From Streptomyces uncialis (GTDB lineage Bacteria; Actinomycetota; Actinomycetes; Streptomycetales; Streptomycetaceae), in NCBI RefSeq assembly GCF_001905345.1, contig NZ_LFBV01000005.1, positions 310,001 through 374,000 on the forward strand: a DNA stretch of 64,000 nucleotides, in the 5' to 3' direction. Positions 57,925-64,000 of the stretch are shown one piece after another. Made by a program: the position numbers and the translations under genes. How positions within the stretch are numbered: the first letter of the stretch is position 1; each line of letters starts with the position of its first letter. Below the pieces are notes generated by a model. The model did not search any database. It saw only the letters and a list, made by a program, of their open reading frames with translations, and had not been told where the DNA came from.

Positions 57925-59398
57925 TCCGGTGCGCCGCCGGCTCTCCGCACGGCTGCGCATCCTCCTGTGGCTGCTGCTGGTGATGGCGGTGGCGCTCGGC
58001 GCGGTGGCCTTCGCCACCCGCTCCGTCCTGCTGCGCGACGCCGACCACCGCATCAACGGCCTGCTGGCCCAGGAGGCCAAGGAGTTCGCCAATCTGGCCG
58101 ACCGCGGCGTCGACCCGAACACCGGCGACCCCTTCACCGACCCCGACGCGCTGCTGCGGCTGTTCCTGATGCGGCAGTACGCCGACCCCGACGAGGAACT
58201 CCTGGGGCTGACCGACGTCCCCGGGCAGGACCCGGTGACCAAGGTGCAGCCGCGGGAGACCCGGGTCGACCACCCGCTGGCCGCGGACAAGCCCGCCCTG
58301 AAGAAGGTGTTCGAGTCACGGCACGCCACCGGGACACTGCACCGCCCGCAGGGCGAGGTGCGCTGGGCGAAGGTGACGATCGCGTCCAGCCCCGGGCATC
58401 CCCCCGCCGCGTTCGTCGTCGCCTTCCACCCGGCCGGTGAACAGGCCAAGGCGAACGACGTGTTCACCATGCTGATCGCCATCTCCGGGGTGGCCCTGCT
58501 GATGACGACCGGCATCGGCTGGGCGGTCGCCGGACGCATCCTGCGGCCCGTACGGATCATCCGCTCGACCGCCGCCCAGCTCACCGAACAGGACCTCACC
58601 CGCCGTATCCCCGTCCAGGGCCGCGACGACATCGCCGCCCTCGCCGACACCTTCAACGCCATGCTCGACCGGCTGGAGCGCGCGTTCGCCGCCCAGCGGG
58701 AGTTCGTCGATGACGCCGGCCATGAGCTGCGCACCCCGATCACCATCGTCCGGGGCCATCTGGAACTGATGGGCGACGACCCCGCCGAACGCGAGGAGAC
58801 CGTCCGGATCGTCCTGGAGGAACTGGAGCGGATGAGCAGGATCGTGGAGGACCTGCTGCTGCTCGCCAAGTCCGAACGCCCCGACTTCGTCAGCCCCGAA
58901 CCCGTCCAGCTCGGGGAACTGACCGCCGACGTGTTCGTGAAGGCCCGGGCACTCGGGGACCGGGACTGGTCCCTGGCCGGACTCGCGGACGCCGAGGTGC
59001 ACCTGGACGCCCAGCGGATCACCCAGGCCATGGTGCAGCTCGCGCAGAACGCCGTGCAGCACACCGTCCCCGGCCAGCAGGTCGCCATCGGCTCCCGGGT
59101 CCAGGAGGGCCGCGTCGAGCTGTACGTCGCGGACAGCGGCCCCGGGGTCCAGCCGCAGGACGCGGGGGTGATCTTCGAACGGTTCCGGCGGGGCACCGCC
59201 CGGCGCGGCGCCCGCGGCACCGGCGCGGGCCTCGGCCTCGCGATCGTGAAGGCCATCGCCGAGGGTCACGGCGGCCGGGTGGAGCTGCGGCCCACCGAGG
59301 GCGGCGGCGCCACCTTCGTCCTCGTCCTCGACGACCCCGACGGGACGACCGTCCTCATGCCCGCACTGGAAGAGCCCACCAAGGAAGCGGCACTGTGA
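57911..59398 (+). CDS. sensor histidine kinase with HAMP domain
   Basis: A 495-aa kinase. Helix 1 (about 15-40) and helix 2 (about 185-210) flank an extracytoplasmic sensor of about 145 residues. HAMP comes next (AGRILRPVRIIRSTAAQLTE), then HisKA with His271 in FVDDAGHELRTPITIV and an HATPase with AQNAVQHT, VADSGPGVQP and GAGLGLAIVKAIAEGHGG. This is the class that pairs with OmpR-type regulators. GTG 57911 lies inside the end of the small exported-protein gene; its own stop overlaps the regulator start as GTGA. The gene order, kinase before regulator, is the less common one. Confidence 0.92.
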   Translation: MTTADPVRRRLSARLRILLWLLLVMAVALGAVAFATRSVLLRDADHRINGLLAQEAKEFANLADRGVDPNTGDPFTDPDALLRLFLMRQYADPDEELLGLTDVPGQDPVTKVQPRETRVDHPLAADKPALKKVFESRHATGTLHRPQGEVRWAKVTIASSPGHPPAAFVVAFHPAGEQAKANDVFTMLIAISGVALLMTTGIGWAVAGRILRPVRIIRSTAAQLTEQDLTRRIPVQGRDDIAALADTFNAMLDRLERAFAAQREFVDDAGHELRTPITIVRGHLELMGDDPAEREETVRIVLEELERMSRIVEDLLLLAKSERPDFVSPEPVQLGELTADVFVKARALGDRDWSLAGLADAEVHLDAQRITQAMVQLAQNAVQHTVPGQQVAIGSRVQEGRVELYVADSGPGVQPQDAGVIFERFRRGTARRGARGTGAGLGLAIVKAIAEGHGGRVELRPTEGGGATFVLVLDDPDGTTVLMPALEEPTKEAAL

Positions 59399-60057
59399 AC
59401 CGGATACTCATCGTGGAGGACGAGGAACGCATCGCCTCCTTCGTGCAGAAGGGGCTGCGCTCCAACGGCTTCACCACCACCGTCGTCGGCGACGGCGAAG
59501 CGGCCTACGACTACGCCGTCACCGGCGGATTCGACCTGATAGTCCTCGACATCGGACTGCCCGGCAAGGACGGCTTCACCGTCCTGCGGCAGCTGCGCGA
59601 GGCCCGGATCTCCGTCCCGGTGATCGTGCTCACCGCACGCGACTCCGTACGGGACACCGTCGCCGGTCTCGAAGGCGGCGCCGACGACTGGATGACCAAG
59701 CCGTTCCGCTTCGAGGAACTGCTGGCCCGGGTCCGGCTCCGGCTGCGCACCGCCGCCCGCGCCCCCGAGGTCACCGTGCTGCGCAGCGGGGAACTGACCC
59801 TCGACCTGCGCACCCGCCGCGCCCGCTCCGGCGAGCGCACCGTCGACCTGACCGCCCGCGAGTTCGTCCTGCTGGAACTGTTCCTGCGCCACCCCGGCCA
59901 GGTCCTGTCCCGCGAGCAGATCCTGTCCCACGTATGGGGCTACGACTTCGACCCCGGCTCCAACATCGTCGACGTCTACGTCCGCGCCCTGCGCAAGAAG
60001 CTCGGCGCCGACCGAGTCGAAACAGTAAGAGGAATGGGCTACCGCCTCCCGGAGTAA
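59395..60057 (+). CDS. OmpR/PhoB-family response regulator
   Basis: A 220-aa regulator. The receiver has Asp9/Glu10 in ILIVEDEERIASF, phosphoacceptor Asp52 (IVLDIGLPGKDG), Thr in VLTARDS and Lys in MTKPFRFEEL. The winged-helix output domain runs from about 125 (LDLRTRRARSGERTVDLTAREF, in part) to LRKKLGADRVETVRGMGYRLPE. GTG 59395 overlaps the kinase stop. Possible targets include the direct repeat upstream of its own operon. Repeat array E begins about 28 bp after the stop. Confidence 0.94.
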   Translation: MNRILIVEDEERIASFVQKGLRSNGFTTTVVGDGEAAYDYAVTGGFDLIVLDIGLPGKDGFTVLRQLREARISVPVIVLTARDSVRDTVAGLEGGADDWMTKPFRFEELLARVRLRLRTAARAPEVTVLRSGELTLDLRTRRARSGERTVDLTAREFVLLELFLRHPGQVLSREQILSHVWGYDFDPGSNIVDVYVRALRKKLGADRVETVRGMGYRLPE

Positions 60058-60084
60058 CCCCGGACAGCCGACGGGCGCCCCAAG

Positions 60085-60437
60085 GGGGCGCGGGGAACTG
60101 CGCGAAACCACCGAGCGACGGCACCGGAACAAGTACGCCAGGCCGAGGAGACCCAGGGGCGCGAGGAACCGCGCCCCACGAACAACCCGCACCCGACGAA
60201 TCACGCCAGGGAACGCCCCCGAAGGGGCGCGGGGAACTGCGCACCCACGAACGACCCGCACAGGAACAAGTACGCCCAGCACAGGAAACCCAGGGGCGCG
60301 AGGAACCGCGCACCCCACGGACGACGGCACAGGAACAACCGCGCCCAGCACAAGAAACCCAGGCGGGGCAACCGAAGACGCCCCGCACAGGAACAGCCAC
60401 GCTGAGGTGAACCGGGAAGCGCACAGCGAAGGCGCCG
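60085..60437 (+). repeat. intergenic repeat array E (forward copies only)
   Basis: Cores at 60085 and 60224 are perfect; variants with GAGGAACCGCGC occur near 60156 and 60293. The period is about 70 bp, with GACGGCACMGGAAC-type spacers. A cap motif variant (GGAAGCGCACAGCGAAGG) lies near 60415-60432. Unlike arrays A-D there is no reverse-oriented half. It fills most of the 442-bp gap between the response-regulator and SLC13 genes; no gene is seen. Confidence 0.85.
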
Positions 60438-60472
60438 CGTGAAGTTCCTTTCATCAACAACTCATGGAGCCC

Positions 60473-60487
60473 TCACCGCCGAGGTGA
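60473..60487. promoter_or_regulatory. palindrome before the SLC13 permease start
   Basis: TCACC-GCCGA-GGTGA, perfect 5-bp arms, 13 bp before GTG 60500. It could be an operator or a small hairpin covering the ribosome-binding region, since no good Shine-Dalgarno is visible. Confidence 0.35.
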
Positions 60488-60499
60488 AAGCTCTCTCAT

Positions 60500-61912
60500 G
60501 TGACAGTGAACATCCGGCAAATGGCGACCCTGTGCGTGGCGCTGAGCATCTGCGCACTCCTCGTGGTCCCGGGCAACTTCCCGGGCCTCAGCGGCGACGC
60601 GCGGATCACCCTCGCCATCTTCGCCCTGGCGACCTGCGCCTGGATCGGAACGCCGATCGACGACACGTACATCGCGCTCGGCGCGGGCCTCGCCCTGACC
60701 GCGACCGGCGTGATCAGCAGCGACGCCTTGTTCGGCACCCTCGGTGACGACACGGTCTGGCTGCTGATCTGCGCCTTCGTGCTCGCCGCCGCCGTCGCCC
60801 GGACGGGCCTCGCGGGGCGGGCCGCCGCGTTCCTGGTCGGCGGCGCCCGCAATGTCCGCCAGCTCACCCATCTGACGACCGCCGCCCTGGTGGTCACCGC
60901 GTTCGCGGTGCCCGCGACCTCGGGCCGCGCCGCGCTCGCCATGCCCGTGTTCCTCGCGCTCGCCAAGGTCCTCGCCGACCGCACCCGGCTGGTCGTGATG
61001 CTCGCGCTGCTGTTCCCCACGGTGATCCTGCTGTCGGCGGTGGCCACCCTGATCGGCGCGGGCGCCCACCTCATCACCGTGTCGGTGCTGTGGGAGGCCG
61101 CGGGGGAACGTGTCGGCTTCACCGACTGGCTGCTCGTCGGACTCCCGCTCGCCGTGGTGTCCTCGCATCTCGCCGCGGAGGTGGTCCTGTTCACCACGAC
61201 CAAGCGCGCCGACCGCAAGGGCCCCGTCCACATCACCGCCGAACAGATCCAGGAACACAGCGAACAGCCCGTCACCGGGCCCTGGAGCGCGGCCGAGAGC
61301 CGCTGCGCGCTGCTGCTGGCCACCGTCGTCGCCCTGTGGTGCAGCGAACCCCTGCACCGGGTGCCGCCCGCGGTGGTCGCCCTGATCGGCGCGATAGTCG
61401 CCGCGTCCCCGGCGCTCGGCACCGTACGGCTGAAGGACGCGCTGAAGACCGTCCCGTGGTCGCTGCTGCTGTTCATGGCCGCGACCATGGCGATGGGCCT
61501 CGCCCTGTCCGACTCGGGCGCGGCGAAGTACCTGGTCGGCGGGATACCGCTGGATCTGCCGCCGTGGCTGTTCCTCGCAGTGGTGATCGGGGTGTCCACC
61601 GCGGCGCACCTGGTCCTCCAGTCCCGCTCCGCCCGGTCCTCCGTCCTGGTGCCGCTGGTCGTCGCGGCGGCGGTCGGCGCCGGGGTGAACCCGGTCGCCG
61701 CCGCCCTCGCCTCCACCGCCGCCGCGGGTTTCTGCCACACTCTGCCCGCCTCGGCGAAACCCGTCACCCTCTACGCCGAGATTCCCGGCATCCCGACCTA
61801 CACCCCGCGCGATCTGCTGCGGATGTCCGCCGTCCTCGCCCCCATGACCGCGCTGCTCGTGCTGCTGTTCACCGTCGCGGTCTGGCCCCTGCTCGGCGTT
61901 CCCCTGACCTGA
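60500..61912 (+). CDS. SLC13/DASS-family anion permease
   Basis: A 470-aa protein with about 12 membrane helices in two repeated halves (ion-transporter superfamily). Landmarks are GTLGDDTVWLLICAFVLAAAVARTGL, VPATSGRAALAMPVFLALAKVL, VPWSLLLFMAATMAMGLAL, and the second-half LPASAKPVTLY in place of the usual SNT signature. It would move dicarboxylates, sulfate or similar anions with Na+. The start is GTG 60500. It is followed after 67 bp by glycerate kinase, so glycerate or a related organic acid is a sensible guess for its cargo. Confidence 0.82.
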   Translation: MTVNIRQMATLCVALSICALLVVPGNFPGLSGDARITLAIFALATCAWIGTPIDDTYIALGAGLALTATGVISSDALFGTLGDDTVWLLICAFVLAAAVARTGLAGRAAAFLVGGARNVRQLTHLTTAALVVTAFAVPATSGRAALAMPVFLALAKVLADRTRLVVMLALLFPTVILLSAVATLIGAGAHLITVSVLWEAAGERVGFTDWLLVGLPLAVVSSHLAAEVVLFTTTKRADRKGPVHITAEQIQEHSEQPVTGPWSAAESRCALLLATVVALWCSEPLHRVPPAVVALIGAIVAASPALGTVRLKDALKTVPWSLLLFMAATMAMGLALSDSGAAKYLVGGIPLDLPPWLFLAVVIGVSTAAHLVLQSRSARSSVLVPLVVAAAVGAGVNPVAAALASTAAAGFCHTLPASAKPVTLYAEIPGIPTYTPRDLLRMSAVLAPMTALLVLLFTVAVWPLLGVPLT

Positions 61913-61979
61913 TCCCGGGTCACCCTCCGCGCTCCGCGCGGCCCCGCACCTCACCCTCACCCGTCACAGGAGTCCCACC

Positions 61980-63194
61980 ATGCTGACCCGATTCGCCGTG
62001 GCACCCAGCGGTTTCAAGGAGTCCCTGTCCGCCCAGTCCGCAGCCGAGGCCATCGCGGAGGGCGTCCGCAGGGTCGTCCCCGAGGCGGAGATCGACCTGA
62101 TACCGCTCGTCGACGGCGGGGAGGGCACCGCGCTCGCCCTCGCCACCGCGTCCGGCGGCCAGCTGGTGCGGCTGCGGGCCACCGGCCCCACGGGGGAACG
62201 GATCGGGACGCACTTCGCGCTCCTCGGGGACACCGGCGGCACCGCCGTGGTGGAGATGGCCGCCGTCGCCGGGCTGTCGCTCGTCCCGCGTGATCTGCGG
62301 GACCCGGGCGTCACCACCACCTACGGTGTCGGGGAACTGATCGGGGCCGCCCTGGACACCGGGGCACGTCGTATCCTCGTCGGCTGCGGCGACTCGGGGA
62401 CCTCCGACGGCGGCGCGGGAGCCCTCCAGGCGCTCGGCGCCCGGCTGCTCGACGCGGACGGCCGCGAACTGCCCGCCGGCGGCACCGCGTTGATCCGGCT
62501 CGCCCGTATCGACACCAGCGGCCTCGACCCCCGGCTGGCCGACACCGAGATCCGGGTCGCCTGCAACCCCTTCAACGTACTGTGCGGCGAGCGCGGGGTG
62601 GCCCGGGTCTTCGGCCCGCAGAAGGGCGCGACCCCCGAGCAGGTCGAACTGCTCGCCGCCGCCCTGGAGCACTGGGCGACGGTCCTCACCCGCGATCTCG
62701 CCGTCACCACCGACCTGTTCCACGGCACCGGCACCGGCGCCTCGGGCGGGCTCGGCGCCGGACTCGCCGCGCTGGGCGCGCGGTTGCTGCCCCGCTTCGA
62801 CGTCCTCCTCGACCACCTCGGCCTGGACGAACGGCTCGCCCGCGCCGATCTCGTCGTCACCGCCGAGGGCGCCCTGGACCACCAGACCCCGCGCGGCAAG
62901 GTCCCCGCCGAGGTCGCCCGCCGCGCCAAGCTGTACGGACGTCCCGTCCTCGCGCTCGCCGGCACCCTCGGCGAGGGCGCCCACCAGGTCCGGGCCATCG
63001 GGGTCGACGCGTACGGCTCGATCATGCCCGCGCCGGTCAGCCTCACCGAAGCGCTGGGCCGGGGCGGCGAGTTCCTCACCGACGCCACCGAGCGGGCCCT
63101 GCGCATGATCCAGATCGGCACCCGGCTGAGCGGCGGCCGGACTCACGCGGACGCGGTCGTGTCCGGTACGCAGCGCCCGTCCTCGGTCCGGTAG
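61980..63194 (+). CDS. glycerate kinase (GlxK/GarK family)
   Basis: A 404-aa kinase making phosphoglycerate from glycerate. It starts with the family signature FAVAPSGFKESLSAQSAAEAI and DLIPLVDGGEGT. GCGDSGTSDGGAGALQALGA and VFGPQKGATPEQVE follow, then GGLGAGLAALGARLLPRFDV and DLVVTAEGALDHQTPRGKVP. ATG 61980 has CAGGAG upstream. The last 15-20 residues (after MIQIGTRLSGG) look like read-through: they overlap the convergent aminotransferase gene by 52 bp. With the permease it forms a likely organic-acid uptake and use unit. Confidence 0.9.
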   Translation: MLTRFAVAPSGFKESLSAQSAAEAIAEGVRRVVPEAEIDLIPLVDGGEGTALALATASGGQLVRLRATGPTGERIGTHFALLGDTGGTAVVEMAAVAGLSLVPRDLRDPGVTTTYGVGELIGAALDTGARRILVGCGDSGTSDGGAGALQALGARLLDADGRELPAGGTALIRLARIDTSGLDPRLADTEIRVACNPFNVLCGERGVARVFGPQKGATPEQVELLAAALEHWATVLTRDLAVTTDLFHGTGTGASGGLGAGLAALGARLLPRFDVLLDHLGLDERLARADLVVTAEGALDHQTPRGKVPAEVARRAKLYGRPVLALAGTLGEGAHQVRAIGVDAYGSIMPAPVSLTEALGRGGEFLTDATERALRMIQIGTRLSGGRTHADAVVSGTQRPSSVR

Positions 63195-64000
63195 TTCCAG
63201 CGCGCGCCGTCCGCGACCAGCTCCTTGACGGCGCGTACGAACCGCTCCACATGCTCGTCGGGGGTGCCCGCGCCGAAGCTGACCCGGATGGCGTTCAGGG
63301 ACCGTTCGCCCGGCGCGGCCTCCGGGGCACCGCACTCGCCCGGGTCCTGCGGGTCGGTGCCCAGCAGGGTCCGCACCAGCGGATGGGCGCAGAACAGTCC
63401 GTCGCGCACCCCGATGCCGTACTCGGCGGACAGGGCCGCCGCGAAGTGCGAGCTGTTCCAGCCGTCCACCACGAACGAGATCACCCCGACCCGGGGCGCG
63501 TCGTCCCCGAACAGCGACAGCACCCGCACCTCGGGCACCTGGGCGAGCCCGGCGCGCACCAGTCCGATCAGATACCGCTCACGGGCCACCAGATCGTCGA
63601 ACCCGGCCTCGGTGAGCGCCTTGCACGCGGAGGCGATCGCGTACACCCCGATCACATTGGGCGATCCCGCCTCGTGGCGCGCGGCGCTGTCGTGCCACTC
63701 GACGTCCACTCCCCCGTCCGCGCGGCGCGACACCTTCCGCGAGGCACCGCCGCCCGCCAGGTACGGCTCCGCCTCGCGCAGCCAGTCGGCGCGTCCCGCC
63801 AGCACCCCGGAACCGAACGGCGCGTACAGCTTGTGCCCGGAGAACGCGATCCAGTCGACGTCGAGTTCGGCCACCGACACCGGGTGATGGGGCGCGAGCT
63901 GCGCGGCGTCCAGCACGATCCGCGCGCCGTGCGCGTGCGCGGCGGCGGCCAGCTCCCGGACGGGCCACAGCTCACCGGTCACGTTCGACGCACCCGTCAC
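63143..64000 (-). CDS. class V aminotransferase / cysteine desulfurase-like protein (N-terminus outside window)
   Basis: 285 residues are visible and the frame runs off the window end, so the start lies beyond 64000. The PLP fold is clear: TGASNVTGELWPV, RIVLDAAQLAPH with the pyridine-N Asp, and the PLP lysine in IAFSGHKLYAPFGSGV. The C-terminal lobe has VGVISFVVDGWNSSHFAAALSAEYGI and IRVSFGAGTPDEHVERFV. It resembles SufS/CsdA, but no suf genes or active-site Cys context can be confirmed, so the exact reaction is open. The 3' end overlaps glycerate kinase. Confidence 0.85.
   Translation of the reverse strand: MTGASNVTGELWPVRELAAAAHAHGARIVLDAAQLAPHHPVSVAELDVDWIAFSGHKLYAPFGSGVLAGRADWLREAEPYLAGGGASRKVSRRADGGVDVEWHDSAARHEAGSPNVIGVYAIASACKALTEAGFDDLVARERYLIGLVRAGLAQVPEVRVLSLFGDDAPRVGVISFVVDGWNSSHFAAALSAEYGIGVRDGLFCAHPLVRTLLGTDPQDPGECGAPEAAPGERSLNAIRVSFGAGTPDEHVERFVRAVKELVADGARWNYRTEDGRCVPDTTASA

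Overview
Organism. The window is very GC-rich, with strong G/C bias at third codon positions, frequent GTG and some TTG starts, TAGRRT-like -10 boxes and typical actinomycete families: DUF3040, Rv2175c-type DNA-binding protein, PASTA kinase, class II DAHP synthase and NlpC/P60 hydrolases with coiled coils. Everything fits a Streptomyces chromosome core. From memory, the order resembles the S. coelicolor region just downstream of the dcw (division and cell wall) cluster. I see no phage, plasmid, tRNA, rRNA or CRISPR.

Layout. 1-5.4 kb: end of a beta-carbonic anhydrase, then a translationally coupled MoxR / DUF58 / transglutaminase operon. 5.4-6.5 kb: a large non-coding repeat array (A). 6.5-14.7 kb: DUF3040 protein, methyltransferase, TetR regulator, orphan phytoene-desaturase-like oxidoreductase, Tyr/Gln-rich membrane protein, metF, thiE and an Rv2175c homologue. 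14.7-18.8 kb: ferredoxin-reductase-like enzyme and a thiOSG operon behind a TPP riboswitch. 18.8-19.65 kb: repeat array B. 19.7-28.9 kb: PASTA kinase, endonuclease IV, sulfite-oxidase-like enzyme, bacterioferritin with its ferredoxin (bfd, iron box), and a divergent aromatic pair. That pair is DAHP synthase and a fused anthranilate synthase controlled by a Trp leader peptide and attenuator. D-lactate dehydrogenase follows. 28.9-29.6 kb: array C. 29.6-39 kb: phosphofructokinase, a NarL/MacS-type two-component pair, PlsC acyltransferase, an esterase, glucokinase and an ArsA-like protein with a degenerate P-loop. 39-40 kb: array D. 40-56.1 kb: SRPBCC protein, metallophosphoesterase, FadD, a two-component system divergent from an ABC exporter, PimB-like and GT87 glycosyltransferases, a HExxH lipoprotein, two NlpC/P60 hydrolases, and a NYN protein. 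56.1-64 kb: rhomboid protease, Lrp-type RAM protein, a secreted acidic protein coupled to an HK/RR pair, array E, SLC13 permease, glycerate kinase and a truncated class V aminotransferase.

How it fits together. Many genes of this block (metF-like, Rv2175c, PknL-like kinase, class II DAHP synthase, PlsC, ArsA-like, SRPBCC, FadD15-like, PimB-like, GT87 and NlpC/P60) have counterparts close together in Mycobacterium tuberculosis (roughly Rv2172c-Rv2190c). This suggests an ancient actinobacterial envelope, lipid and kinase neighbourhood.

Most unusual signal. Five intergenic arrays share a 19-bp core (GGGGCGCGGGGAACTGCGC) repeated about every 70 bp. In four of the five, reverse-oriented copies are followed by forward-oriented copies. 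In two arrays the switch point holds a near-identical 124-bp cassette, in opposite orientation 20.6 kb apart. I know no function for these elements.
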